Part shown: positions 16,251-25,080 of the stretch, one piece after another
Layout: every line of letters begins with the position of its first letter
Numbering within the stretch: position 1 is the stretch's first letter
DNA from: Roseiarcus sp963737365
GTDB lineage: Bacteria > Pseudomonadota > Alphaproteobacteria > Rhizobiales > Beijerinckiaceae
Reading direction: 5' to 3'
Length of the DNA stretch: 64,000 bases
Assembly (NCBI GenBank): GCA_963737365.1
Contig: CAVTSD010000004.1
Location: forward strand, 1 to 64,000
Program-made: the position numbers and the translations under genes
Notes under the pieces: generated by a model
Told to the model about the DNA's origin: nothing
The model's database searches: none
What the model saw: only the letters and a program-made list of their open reading frames with translations

Positions 16251-17195
16251 TCAAAACGTCCGCGCGCTCTCGGGGGTCGAGACGAGTTTCGCGGCTTCTT
16301 CATTGGCGACCGTGAGCGCGGCGCTCATCGCATCGCCGAGGGCGAGTCTAGCAGCCAGGGTGCCAACGAACGTGTCTCCCGCGCCGTGGGTGCTCGCCAC
16401 CGCCACCTTTAGGCCCGGCAAAGTCGCGCTCTGACCAGCTTCCCCGCAGAAAGCGACGCCGTCAGCGCCCGCGGTAACGACGACCGCCCTGAATCTCGAG
16501 GCAAGCGTGGCGGCGGCCTGAGCGGCGGTCTCGAGCGAAGACACTCGGCCGCCGCCTAGCATCTCCGCTTCGATGGCGTTGACCACCAACACATCGATGA
16601 GATCAGGAAGCCTTGTCGCAAAGGCGCGCGCCGGCGCGGCGTTGAGGATGATCGTCAGTCCCCGCTCGCGAGCTCGACGAGCGACCGCCTCGTTGACGAC
16701 TTCCGGAATCTCGTTCTGGAGCACGAGAACTTTGCCGCGCGAGAGCGCCGCGTCGCTCAATTGGCCGGGCGCGATGGCGAGATTGGCGCCAGACACGATG
16801 ACGGCGCCGTAATCGCCTTCGTCATCGAAGATCGCGACACTCATTCCAGATCCGAGCCCGTCGATAACCGCAACTCCGCGGCGATTCACATTCGCCCGAT
16901 CAAGACTCGCGAGCAGAGTCTCCCCGAAACTGTCCTTTCCGACCGCGCCGACAATGGCGGTCAAAACGCCTTGACGGCTCGCTCCGAGCGCCTGGTTGCC
17001 TCCCTTGCCGCCAAACTTGGGCGCCCAGCTTTGTCCAGTCACTGTCTCGCCTTTGCGGGGCCTGGCCGGCGCATCGACCATGATGTCGTAGTGCAGGCTC
17101 CCGACGACGATGACCGTTGGCTCCACGCCCGGCTCCTTGTCCGCAATCGCCGGCTGAGGCTCGGCGCTCATAGGGCCGTCTTCCGCGACAAGCAT
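16251..17195 (-). CDS. Ribokinase-like PfkB carbohydrate kinase
   Basis: This 314-residue kinase has both PfkB signatures. The first is PKFGGKGGNQALGASRQG (about 62-79), the substrate-binding GG switch. The second is STHGAGDTFVGTLAARLA (about 268), which carries the catalytic Asp of the GAGD anion hole. The GSLHYDIMVDAPARPRKGETV start is typical of ribokinases, which phosphorylate D-ribose or a similar sugar with ATP. Its ATG directly abuts the stop codon of the sugar isomerase upstream, so the two form a transcription unit. An internal ATG nine codons in (MSAEPQP) is an alternative start. Confidence 0.85.
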   Translation of the reverse strand: MLVAEDGPMSAEPQPAIADKEPGVEPTVIVVGSLHYDIMVDAPARPRKGETVTGQSWAPKFGGKGGNQALGASRQGVLTAIVGAVGKDSFGETLLASLDRANVNRRGVAVIDGLGSGMSVAIFDDEGDYGAVIVSGANLAIAPGQLSDAALSRGKVLVLQNEIPEVVNEAVARRARERGLTIILNAAPARAFATRLPDLIDVLVVNAIEAEMLGGGRVSSLETAAQAAATLASRFRAVVVTAGADGVAFCGEAGQSATLPGLKVAVASTHGAGDTFVGTLAARLALGDAMSAALTVANEEAAKLVSTPESARTF

Positions 17196-18182
17196 TCAGT
17201 CCCCGAACATCGCCCGTCGGACGATCGCGTGCGCTGTCACCGCGTCCTGCAACGCCATGGCGCCCGAAAGCGCATTGTCTGCGTCGATCTTTTCGATGAC
17301 CCGCAGCATCGACTTCACCGTCGCAATGTTGGTCTCGCATTCCTTCACTGGATCGAGGCCGGTGAGATCCGGAAACGTGTCGAAATAGATAGCGCCGTCG
17401 AAGCGGTCGGTCCTGGCTTGTCGGAGAAGCTCGATGGTCTGGATCGGGTGAACGGCGCCGACCATCAGTCCGTCGTCGCGCTTGGAGTAGCCGTCGTTGA
17501 GATGAAGGCCGAGAAGCCTGCTGTGGCGGGCGATCAGCGCCGCCGCGAAAGCCGGTTGCTCGTCCGCATAAAGCACATGCGCGAAGTCCAGTGTGACCCC
17601 AAGGTTCGGCGCTCCGGTTTCTTTCAACGCCAGCAAAGTCGTCGCGCAATCAGGCAGGAGGCTGAACGAGCGCGGCTCATTGGGCTTATATTCGAGACTG
17701 ACGAGGCAACCCGGATCGTGCTCCGCGACCTCGCGGATGCCGTCGACCTCGTCGCGCCACAGCCGGGCGTAGTCGGCCTGAAACGCGTAGTCGAAACCGT
17801 CCTGACCGAGCCACAGAGTCATCAGGCTGCAACCCGCTTCTCGAGCCGCGTCGATTCCTCGCTTCGTTAGGTCGATCGCTTCGCGCCGCACCGCCGGGTC
17901 GGGATTGGTGAAAGCGCCAATCTTAAAGGCCGGGTTGGAATAATAACGCATCGCGAGGCCGTTGACCGCGAGGCCGAGATTGCGAACAGCCTCTCCAGTG
18001 GCGCGCGGGTCGGGGCCGAGGTGGTCGGGATAGTTGAGGTCGACATCGGTCAGGCCCGCAACTTTTGACGCCCGCTCCGCCAGTTCGAGAGGCGTCGGTT
18101 TCCCATGTCTCGCCGGCCAGTAAGCCTCCGGTTTCGACGCAAATGAATTCAGGCGGGTCGCGAACCGATGAGCTTCGTGCAC
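17196..18182 (-). CDS. Sugar isomerase/epimerase, xylose-isomerase-like TIM barrel
   Basis: This 328-residue protein belongs to the AP-endonuclease-2/xylose-isomerase barrel superfamily. Metal-binding positions are suggested by SLEYKPNEPRSFS (Glu), NLGVTLDFAHVLY (Asp and His), GLHLNDGY (His, Asp) and AIYFDTFPD. The opening EAYWPARHGKPTPLELAERA resembles bacterial sugar isomerases of the rhamnose-isomerase-like clade. It begins with GTG at 18182. With the ribokinase immediately downstream it would form an isomerise-then-phosphorylate pair for an unidentified sugar. Confidence 0.78.
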   Translation of the reverse strand: MHEAHRFATRLNSFASKPEAYWPARHGKPTPLELAERASKVAGLTDVDLNYPDHLGPDPRATGEAVRNLGLAVNGLAMRYYSNPAFKIGAFTNPDPAVRREAIDLTKRGIDAAREAGCSLMTLWLGQDGFDYAFQADYARLWRDEVDGIREVAEHDPGCLVSLEYKPNEPRSFSLLPDCATTLLALKETGAPNLGVTLDFAHVLYADEQPAFAAALIARHSRLLGLHLNDGYSKRDDGLMVGAVHPIQTIELLRQARTDRFDGAIYFDTFPDLTGLDPVKECETNIATVKSMLRVIEKIDADNALSGAMALQDAVTAHAIVRRAMFGD

Positions 18183-18204
18183 AGCTTACCTCGCGCCAGT
18201 TTCC

Positions 18205-19440
18205 TTACTTCGCGTCCAGCCCATAAAGCGTGTGCAAGGTGCGCACCGCAAGCTCTGTATACGCGTCGTCGATCAGCATCGAGAACTTGATCTCCGACGT
18301 GGTGATGGCGCGAATGTTGACGCCCTTCTCGGCCAGGGCCTTGAAGGCGCGCGCGGCGACGCCGGAATGCGAGCGCATGCCAACGCCGATCGCCGAGATC
18401 TTCACCACGTCCTGCGCCCCCTGCAGCTTGACGTAGCCGATCTTTTCCCGCCGCTCCTTGAGGATGCTCATCGCGCGCTCATACTCGGCCGCCGGCACGG
18501 TGAAGGTGATGTCGGTGGTCGTCGTGTCGTCGGAGACGACCTGGATGATCATGTCGACGTTGATGTTTGCGTCGGCCAGCGGCACGAAGATCGCCGCGGC
18601 GACCCCGGGCTTGTCGGCGACATCCCGCAGAGTGATTTGCGCTTCGTCGCGCGAGAAGGCGATGCCGGTGACGACCTCCTGCTCCATGATTTCCTCCTCG
18701 TCGCAGATAAGCGTGCCAAGCCGAGGGCGCGCCGGATCGTCGAACGACGAGCGCACATAGAGCTTGACCTTGTTCACCATCGCCAATTCGACCGAGCGCA
18801 CCTGAAGCACCTTGGCGCCCAGCGAAGACATTTCCAGCATTTCCTCGAACGCCACCTTGGCGAGCCGGCGCGCCCTCGGCACGACGCGCGGATCGGACGT
18901 GTAGACGCCGTCGACGTCAGTATAGATATCGCACCGTTCGGCCGAAATCGCCGCCGCAAGCGCGACCGCGGACGTGTCCGAGCCGCCGCGCCCCAGCGTC
19001 GTCACCCGATTGGTGGTCTTGTGCACGCCCTGGAAGCCGGCGACGACGGCGATCTCGCCCGCCGCGAACCCCTCGCCAAGCCGCGTTCCATCGATGCCGG
19101 CGATGCGGGCCGACCCGTGCATGTCGTCAGTGACGAGCGGAATCTGCCATCCAGCCCACGAGCGCGCCTTGAGCCCCATGTCCTTGAGCACCAGCGCCAA
19201 GAGTCCGGCCGTCACAAGTTCGCCTGAGGCGACGACGGAATCGTATTCGGGGTTGTCGGAGTGGGAGCCTGCTTCCTTGCACCAGGCGACAAGCTCGTTG
19301 GTCTTGCCCGCCATGGCGGAGACGACGACCGCGACCTCGAAGCCTGCGTCGATCTCTCGTTTCACATGCGCGGCGACGTTGCGAATGCGTGGAAGGTCGG
19401 CGACCGACGTGCCGCCGAATTTCATCACCAGACGCGGCAT
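18205..19440 (-). CDS. lysC: Aspartate kinase
   Basis: This 411-residue enzyme begins MPRLVMKFGGTSVADLPR at the ATG at 19440. The frame stays open further upstream, but that part lies within the divergent ubiG region and has no family similarity. It has the KFGGTS ATP-binding start, TTLGRGGSDTSAVALAAA near residue 170 and two C-terminal ACT domains (from about 265 and 345). The ACT domains are where lysine and/or threonine feedback is sensed. It catalyses the first step of the aspartate family pathway towards lysine, methionine and threonine. It is divergent from ubiG, an arrangement common in Rhizobiales. Confidence 0.95.
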   Translation of the reverse strand: MPRLVMKFGGTSVADLPRIRNVAAHVKREIDAGFEVAVVVSAMAGKTNELVAWCKEAGSHSDNPEYDSVVASGELVTAGLLALVLKDMGLKARSWAGWQIPLVTDDMHGSARIAGIDGTRLGEGFAAGEIAVVAGFQGVHKTTNRVTTLGRGGSDTSAVALAAAISAERCDIYTDVDGVYTSDPRVVPRARRLAKVAFEEMLEMSSLGAKVLQVRSVELAMVNKVKLYVRSSFDDPARPRLGTLICDEEEIMEQEVVTGIAFSRDEAQITLRDVADKPGVAAAIFVPLADANINVDMIIQVVSDDTTTTDITFTVPAAEYERAMSILKERREKIGYVKLQGAQDVVKISAIGVGMRSHSGVAARAFKALAEKGVNIRAITTSEIKFSMLIDDAYTELAVRTLHTLYGLDAK

Positions 19441-19555
19441 AATTCCTTGAGGTCCTTGGGGGAAGACGGCGAAGACTCGCGCGATGCGTGGACGCGGCCT
19501 ATAGAGGCGCGCGCCCGATGGGTCAACGCTGAGATCCGGCGCGGGAAAGGTTGCG

Positions 19556-20305
19556 ATGTCAGTCAGGCCGTCGCCGAGCGTTAAGTCCGATGAAGTCGCG
19601 CGCTTCGAGGCGCTGGGCGACACGTGGTGGGACCCGGAAGGCCCGATGGCCCCGCTGCATCGCATCAACCCGATCCGGATCGGCTGGGCGCGCGACCTGA
19701 TCGTGCGGCATTTCAAGCTTGAGACCGGGGTCGGCGCGCCGCTCGCTGGAATCGACATCCTCGACATCGGCTGCGGCGCGGGACTGTTCGCCGAACCCCT
19801 GGCGCGGCTCGGCGCCAATGTCGTCGGAATCGATCCGGCGCCCGCCGCGATCGAGGCCGCGCGCCATCACGCCGAGGAGACCGGCGCCAAGCTCGCCTAT
19901 CGCATGGGCACGATCGAGGAGCTGGCCGAAGAGCCGCGGCGCTTCGAGGTCGTGAGCGCAATGGAGGTGATCGAGCATGCGGCCGATCCGAAACGCTTCG
20001 TCGCCACGTCCGCTTCGCTCGTCAAGCCCGGCGGCCTTCTGCTCGTCTCGACCCTCAACCGCACATTGAGAAGCTTTGCGCTTGCGATTGTCGGCGCCGA
20101 ATATGTCTTGCGCTGGCTCGAGCCCGGAACGCACGCTTGGGAGCAATTCGTGACGCCGCTCGAGCTCACCGGCTTCGCCCGCGCCGCAGGCTTAAGGCGC
20201 CGGAGCCTGCGCGGCATGGTCTACAATCCGCTCAGACGCGACTGGCGCCTCTCGTCCGACACCGCTGTGAACTACCTATTCGCCGCGACTAAGCCGAACC
20301 TCTAA
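19556..20305 (+). CDS. ubiG: Ubiquinone biosynthesis O-methyltransferase UbiG
   Basis: This 249-residue class I SAM methyltransferase has SAM motif I as DIGCGAGLFAEPLARLGANVVGID near residue 64. The UbiG-specific upstream block ALGDTWWDPEGPMAPLHRINP is present at about 22-42, and AMEVIEHAADP near 140 marks post-motif II. UbiG performs both O-methylation steps of ubiquinone synthesis at the membrane surface. It is divergent from lysC with a 115-bp shared spacer that must hold both promoters. Confidence 0.95.
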   Translation: MSVRPSPSVKSDEVARFEALGDTWWDPEGPMAPLHRINPIRIGWARDLIVRHFKLETGVGAPLAGIDILDIGCGAGLFAEPLARLGANVVGIDPAPAAIEAARHHAEETGAKLAYRMGTIEELAEEPRRFEVVSAMEVIEHAADPKRFVATSASLVKPGGLLLVSTLNRTLRSFALAIVGAEYVLRWLEPGTHAWEQFVTPLELTGFARAAGLRRRSLRGMVYNPLRRDWRLSSDTAVNYLFAATKPNL

Positions 20306-20468
20306 ATTCCGCGATCCGATTCACGAGGCGCGGCTGCTTCGGGAGGATAGTGGAAAGATTACGATGGGCCGACACTCGCCGCGCTTCAAGAGACTGCCGA
20401 TGTTGTCGAACTCGTCGGACTGGCGCCGCCTTTGGAAGAGCCACAGATAAGCGCCGCAAGCTCGCCAG

Positions 20469-21809
20469 CTACCGGGTGAGCCTGAGCGAGGCGATCTTCT
20501 CCGCCGTCAGGCTCGAGCCTGCGGCGCCGAACCGCTCGGTGACATAATTGGCGGCGGCGGCGATCTCGGCGTCGGAATAGGCGTCGCCGAAGGCCGGCAT
20601 CGCCATCCCCGCTTCGCCCGGCTTGCGTCCGCCGCCGAACAGGATGACCTGCGCCACATTGACGCCGGACGGGTCATTCACGGAGCGCGCGCCCGCGATC
20701 GTCGCGAGGCCTGAGATCGGGCTCTTGCCTGTCCACCCGTGGCAGCTTGCACAGGCTTCCGCGTAGATCTGCTCGCCAAGCGGATGGCCGCTTGCTCCGG
20801 GAGCACGCGGGGCGATTGCGTCAGGCGATCTCGGCGCGGGCAGGCTCGGGTTCGCGATCGGCGGAACGGTGCGCAAATAAGCGACCATGGCCGCGATGTC
20901 TTCGCTGGTTAGATGCACGAGGCTGAGGTCGACTGCTTCGCCCATCGGCCCGGCCGCGGTGCCGCGCCCCTCTGCATGTCCCGTGGCGAGATAATGCGCG
21001 AGCGCCGCCTCACTCCAATCCCCGACTCCGCTCTTCGGATCGCCCGTGATGTTGTAGGCGCGCCAGCCGCCGGTGACGGCGCCGGCGAACTTGCTCCGAT
21101 TGTCCAACGCCTGGAACAGATTTCGGGGCGTATGGCATTCCCCGCAATGGGCGAGCGCCTCGACGAGATAGGCGCCGCGGTTCCACTCGGGGCTTTGATT
21201 GGCGTGCGGCTCGAACCGCTTGTTCGCGTTGAACATCATCGCCCACACGCCCATCGCCCAGCGCTGATCGAACGGAAAGGCGAAGGTATTAGGAATCGCC
21301 GGCGCGCTGATCGGCTTGAGGCTGAAGAGATAGGCTTTGATGGCGAGGGTGTCGGCGTCCGTCAGGTAGGTGTAACTGGCGAAGGCCATTGCAGGGTAAA
21401 GCGGCGCGCCGTCACGCCGGACGCCACGATGGACCGCCGCGAGAAAATCTGCGTCGGTATACTGGCCGACGCCGGTGTCACTGTCGGGCGTGATGTTGGT
21501 CGAATAGATCGTGCCAAATGGCAGGACAAAGGCCCGGCCCCCGGCGAAAGGCTGTCCGCCGATGGAAGTATGACAGGCCTCGCAGTCTGCGGCGCGGATG
21601 AGATAGCGCCCCCGGTCGATCAGGCTCGCATCCTTGAGGCTCGCAGGAACGCCGGTCGGATCAGCCAACTTATAGTCGATCAGCGCGACGCGGTCGCGGC
21701 CTGCGAAATCGGTCGGTCCGGGGCCAAAGACGTTCCAGGCGACGAAACCGAGCGCCGCGACGGCAACGAGCGCGACCGACGCGAGCAGGGCGCGCCAGAA
21801 GCTCCTCAT
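20469..21809 (-). CDS. Triheme cytochrome c subunit of a membrane/periplasmic dehydrogenase
   Basis: This 446-residue protein has three CxxCH heme sites: CEACH at 76-80, CGECH at 222-226 and CASCH at 353-357. An N-terminal hydrophobic segment (LLASVALVAVAALGFVAWNVF) acts as signal or anchor. This three-domain layout matches the cytochrome subunits of acetic-acid-bacterial alcohol/aldehyde dehydrogenases and of periplasmic Mo-hydroxylases. It starts inside the end of the molybdopterin subunit (ATGA overlap at 21806-21809), so it is the electron acceptor of that enzyme, passing electrons towards ubiquinone or a terminal oxidase. Confidence 0.92.
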   Translation of the reverse strand: MRSFWRALLASVALVAVAALGFVAWNVFGPGPTDFAGRDRVALIDYKLADPTGVPASLKDASLIDRGRYLIRAADCEACHTSIGGQPFAGGRAFVLPFGTIYSTNITPDSDTGVGQYTDADFLAAVHRGVRRDGAPLYPAMAFASYTYLTDADTLAIKAYLFSLKPISAPAIPNTFAFPFDQRWAMGVWAMMFNANKRFEPHANQSPEWNRGAYLVEALAHCGECHTPRNLFQALDNRSKFAGAVTGGWRAYNITGDPKSGVGDWSEAALAHYLATGHAEGRGTAAGPMGEAVDLSLVHLTSEDIAAMVAYLRTVPPIANPSLPAPRSPDAIAPRAPGASGHPLGEQIYAEACASCHGWTGKSPISGLATIAGARSVNDPSGVNVAQVILFGGGRKPGEAGMAMPAFGDAYSDAEIAAAANYVTERFGAAGSSLTAEKIASLRLTR

Positions 21810-23974
21810 GCGGCTCTCCTCGGCGCGAGTTGTTTGCGATCGATGGGAAGGCTTCGCAACCGGATCCCGGTCGCGGCGAACAGGGCATTGGCGAGCGCGG
21901 GGCCGGCGATCGAGGTGCCCGGCTCGCCAATGCCGCCCGGCGCCTCGCCGTTCCGCATGAGATGGACCTCGATCGCGGGCGCCTCGTTGATCCGCATCAT
22001 CCGGTAGTTGTTGAAGTTGCTTTGCTGCACCCGGCCTTTGGCGATCGTGATCTCGTTATAGAGGGCGGCCGTGAGCCCGAAGATAAGGCCGCCCTGGATC
22101 TGCGCCTCGACGCTGTCGGGATTGACCACCGTGCCGCAATCGACAGCTGCGGTCACGCGGCGGATCGCAATCTCGCCGTCATTGTCGACTTCCGCCTCCA
22201 CAATCGCCGCGACATACGAGCCGAACACGCTTTGGCAGGCGACCCCGCGTCCAACTCGCGCGGGCAGCGCGCCTCCCCAGCCCGCCTTTTCTGACGCAAG
22301 ATTGAGACAGGCGAGAAGCCGCGGTTCCTTTTTGAGATGCGCGCGGCGGAAGGCGACCGGATCCTGCCCTGCGGCGTGCGCCAATTCATCGACGAAACTC
22401 TCGACGACGAAGATATTGTGGCCCGGGCCCACGCTCCGACAGAAGCAAGTTGGCACGCCCGGCGGCTCAGCGTGGACATATTCGACATGAAGGTTTGGCG
22501 TATCGTAGGGAAAATCGATCGCGCCGTCGACTGCGTCCCCGTCGATGCCGTCCTTGAAGGCGGGCGGCGCCCAGCGGGCGAGCACCGAGGAGCCGGCGAT
22601 CCTATGACTCCAAGCAGCAATTTGGCCGCCTGAAAGGGCCGCCTGGAAGCGGTCGAAATAGAAGGGCCTGTAGAGCGCTTGCTGGATGTCCTCTTCGCGA
22701 GTCCAGATGACTTTGACAGGCCCATCGACCTTCTGCGCGATGCGCACCGCCTTGGCGATATAATCCACTTCGAGCCGCCGGCCGAAGCCGCCGCCGATCA
22801 GGTGGTTGTGGACGGTGACTTTCTCGGGCGGCAAGCCTGTCAGCTTCGCGGCGACCGCTTGGGCGCGGGTGATGACCTGATTGCCGACCCAGATCTCGCA
22901 GGCGTCGGGACGAACGTGCACCGTGCAGTTCATCGGCTCCATCGGGGCGTGAGCAAGGAAAGGAACGTGGTAAGTCCCCTCGATTTTCGTTCCTTCGCCC
23001 AGAGCCTTGGCGACATCGCCGGTCGATTTCGCGACCGCGCCTTGATTCTCGCTTGCAGCCACAAGCCCATTGAGGACATCAGCCGTCGAAACTGCAGCGT
23101 TCGGCCCTTCGTCCCAGGTGATGTCGAGGGCGCCGAGGCCCTTCTTGGCGGCCCACATGTGATCGCCAACGACGGCAACCAGATCGTCGAGAACGATGAC
23201 CTGTCGGACTCCGGGCACGGCCTTCGCCCGCTCGTCGTTGACATGCGCGATCCTGCCGCCGAACACTGGGCAACTCGCAAGCGTGGCGATCTTCACGCCC
23301 TCGGGCCGCGCGTCGATCCCATAAACGGCTTTGCCGTTGACCTTCTCGGGTGTGTCGAGCCGTTTCAGCGACTTGCCGATCAGCTTGAAGTCCGTCGCGG
23401 GCTTGAGCGGCGGATTTTCCGGCGACGTCAGAGCGGCGGCCGCCTGCACCAGGTCGCCGTAGGTTGCCTTCTGGGCGCTTGCGTCGTGAACAACCTCGCC
23501 ATTCTCGGTCCGGCAGGACGCGGGATCAACGCTCCACTTCGTCGCCGCAGCTTGCACCAGCATGGCCCGGGCGGTCGCGCCGGCCAGTCGCATCGGTTTC
23601 CAGAAAGCGCGGACAGACGTCGAGCCCCCGGTCACCTGGAACCCGAGAAGGGGATTTCCGTAGAGTTTGTCATTCGGCGGCGCCGCGACGGCGGTCACGT
23701 GCTCGAAGGGCGCGTCAAGCTCCTCCGCGAGGATCATGGAGAGGGCGGTGTAGATGCCTTGGCCCATTTCGACTTGCGGGATTGTGAAGGTGACTTTTTC
23801 GTCGGGATCGATGCGGACAAAAGCATTCGGCGCAAAATCCGCATCCGCCGTCGCGGCAAGCGCAGCGCTCAGACAAGGAATAGAGACGCTGATGATAAGG
23901 CCGCCGCTGGCAGCGGCCGTCGCCCTCAAGATCGTGCGGCGGGTGAGCTTCCGAGCGAAGGAGATCTGTGACAT
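21806..23974 (-). CDS. Molybdopterin-binding subunit, isoquinoline 1-oxidoreductase (IorB) type
   Basis: This is a protein of about 722 residues from the ATG at 23974, opening MSQISFARKLTRRTILRA with a twin-arginine motif (TRRTIL) and a hydrophobic stretch, so it is exported folded through Tat. Typical IorB/aldehyde-oxidase motifs follow: VTFTIPQVEMGQGIYTAL, GGSTSVRAFWKPMR, HNHLIGGGFGRRLEVDY and, near the C-terminus, the catalytic-glutamate segment GGIGEPGTSIAGPALAN. It would hydroxylate an N-heterocycle or oxidise an aldehyde using Mo-MCD, as in Brevundimonas isoquinoline oxidoreductase. It sits between the 2Fe-2S subunit (14-bp gap) and the triheme cytochrome (4-bp overlap), forming a three-subunit operon. 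The substrate is not known. Confidence 0.92.
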   Translation of the reverse strand: MSQISFARKLTRRTILRATAAASGGLIISVSIPCLSAALAATADADFAPNAFVRIDPDEKVTFTIPQVEMGQGIYTALSMILAEELDAPFEHVTAVAAPPNDKLYGNPLLGFQVTGGSTSVRAFWKPMRLAGATARAMLVQAAATKWSVDPASCRTENGEVVHDASAQKATYGDLVQAAAALTSPENPPLKPATDFKLIGKSLKRLDTPEKVNGKAVYGIDARPEGVKIATLASCPVFGGRIAHVNDERAKAVPGVRQVIVLDDLVAVVGDHMWAAKKGLGALDITWDEGPNAAVSTADVLNGLVAASENQGAVAKSTGDVAKALGEGTKIEGTYHVPFLAHAPMEPMNCTVHVRPDACEIWVGNQVITRAQAVAAKLTGLPPEKVTVHNHLIGGGFGRRLEVDYIAKAVRIAQKVDGPVKVIWTREEDIQQALYRPFYFDRFQAALSGGQIAAWSHRIAGSSVLARWAPPAFKDGIDGDAVDGAIDFPYDTPNLHVEYVHAEPPGVPTCFCRSVGPGHNIFVVESFVDELAHAAGQDPVAFRRAHLKKEPRLLACLNLASEKAGWGGALPARVGRGVACQSVFGSYVAAIVEAEVDNDGEIAIRRVTAAVDCGTVVNPDSVEAQIQGGLIFGLTAALYNEITIAKGRVQQSNFNNYRMMRINEAPAIEVHLMRNGEAPGGIGEPGTSIAGPALANALFAATGIRLRSLPIDRKQLAPRRAA

Positions 23975-23988
23975 GGGTCGGGTCTCCG

Positions 23989-24447
23989 TCAGGCCGCGCT
24001 GGCGGCTTCTTTGATTGCAGCGCGGATCCGCACATAGGTGCCGCACCGGCAAATGTTTCCAGCCATCGCCGCATCGATGTCGGAGTCCTTCGGCTCAGGC
24101 GTCCTGGCCAGCAAAGCGGCTGCGGACATGATCTGGCCGGACTGGCAATAGCCACATTGCACGACCTCGAGGTCGAGCCACGCCTTCTGGATCTTGCGTC
24201 CGGCCTCAGTTTCGCCAATTCCCTCGATGGTGGTGATCTTTCGGTCGCCGATCGAACCGACCGGCAGCAGACACGAGCGCACCGGTTCGCCGTCGATCTG
24301 CACCGTGCACGCGCCGCATTGCGCTATGCCGCAGCCGAACTTCGTGCCGGTCATCCCGAGGACATCGCGCAACACCCAAAGAAGCGGCGTGTCGCTCTCG
24401 ACATCGACCGTACGGTCGACACCATTGACTTTGATCGTGCTAGCCAC
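23989..24447 (-). CDS. (2Fe-2S)-binding subunit, isoquinoline 1-oxidoreductase (IorA) type
   Basis: This 152-residue protein binds two [2Fe-2S] clusters. The plant-ferredoxin-like N-terminal cluster is in GTKFGCGIAQCGACTVQIDG with a later Cys in RSCLLPV. The helical C-terminal cluster is in VVQCGYCQSGQIMSA and GNICRCGTYVRI. It transfers electrons from the Mo centre to the cytochrome subunit. It has no signal of its own and is probably co-exported with the Tat-dependent large subunit. It is the first gene of the operon continuing to 20469. Confidence 0.95.
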   Translation of the reverse strand: MASTIKVNGVDRTVDVESDTPLLWVLRDVLGMTGTKFGCGIAQCGACTVQIDGEPVRSCLLPVGSIGDRKITTIEGIGETEAGRKIQKAWLDLEVVQCGYCQSGQIMSAAALLARTPEPKDSDIDAAMAGNICRCGTYVRIRAAIKEAASAA

Positions 24448-24504
24448 ACTCGCCTCCGTCGGATTCCTGGATATGGCGCGCCAATAGCTTAAGTTCTGCG
24501 CTGA

Positions 24505-24705
24505 CTATCGCTGCACTGATTGGGTGCTCTGCAGGCCCCTATCCAGCAGCTTAATTCTGCTTCTGGGGTTCTCGTGGACGATTCTGATAACAATCGATCG
24601 GAGGAACGCCGAAGGCTTCGATTATGACGTCATCGGCGGTGTCGAGCAACGCCCCAAATCGTGCTCATTGCGACTTTTGATGACGTCGAAGCTGAGCAAT
24701 GGCAA
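24505..24705 (-). pseudogene. Tautomerase-family gene with two frameshifts
   Basis: Reading the minus strand from a TTG at 24705 (after GAGGAG) gives a tautomerase-like N-terminus, PLLSFDVIKSRNEHDLG. A one-base deletion in the G run then moves the sequence to a second frame reading ALLDTADDVIIEAFGVPP then IDCYQ. An extra A near 24580 moves it to a third frame reading IVHENPRSRIKLLDRGLQ and a stop near 24505. Joined together the pieces follow the family pattern of short 4-oxalocrotonate-tautomerase-like proteins (an FGVPP-D-xYQI core) in order and spacing. It is therefore a decayed copy. It accounts for most of the 330-bp stretch between the (2Fe-2S) gene and the ene-reductase remnant. Confidence 0.7.
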
Positions 24706-24777
24706 GAGATCTCCTCACCCATAGATACAGGTCGAATTTGAATGCGTCAGCATAGTGCTTTCGCTAGCCAAACGAAG

Positions 24778-25047
24778 TCACCCGGCTCCGCCGAAGCGCG
24801 AGTAGTCGATATAACCCTTGCCGTCGAAAGTGTAGAACGTGTCACGGTCGTAGGGGCTAAGGGGGAGTCCGTTCCGAATTCGGTCTGGCAAATCAGGGGT
24901 CGAGATGAAGTAACGTCCGAACGCTACGAGGTCGGCATCGCCTTGGTCCACGATGCCTCGGCGGTTGCGATCAAGCGTGCGCCGTAATGAGCGACCAGGT
25001 TGCCTCATGCGCCGCAGATCATGGAGCGACGGCGCCCAGCCGCCCAA
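24778..25047 (-). pseudogene. 3' remnant of an Old Yellow Enzyme-type ene-reductase
   Basis: The minus strand encodes ADLVAFGRYFISTPDLPDR followed by NGLPLSPYDRDTFYTFDG and KGYIDYSRF. This is the C-terminal signature of NADH:flavin oxidoreductases (NemA/OYE), where FGRxFIxxPDL lines the FMN phosphate site. The preceding residues (LRRTLDRNRRGIVDQG) do not match the expected barrel strand well, and the frame opens only about 40 codons earlier, so some 280 N-terminal residues are missing. It abuts the tautomerase pseudogene and the intact DUF3237 gene, a trio often met together in aromatic or enone metabolism. Confidence 0.7.
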
Positions 25048-25080
25048 GCTCAGACCCTTTCAACATCAAGGCCAAATGAA

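Noticed and set aside
16761..17870. A 369-codon plus-strand frame across the ribokinase and sugar isomerase genes
   Set aside because: It spans two well-supported minus-strand genes and has an unprotein-like, basic composition.
19441..19818. N-terminal extension of aspartate kinase
   Set aside because: The upstream in-frame codons overlap ubiG and have no similarity to the family, which starts at MPRLVMKFGGTS.
22679..23971. A 430-codon open frame antisense to the molybdopterin subunit
   Set aside because: No recognisable motifs; the minus strand carries the Tat signal and all IorB motifs in one frame.
24742..24987. Plus-strand 81-codon frame over the ene-reductase remnant
   Set aside because: The minus strand carries a clear ene-reductase C-terminus; the plus frame has no motif or ribosome site.
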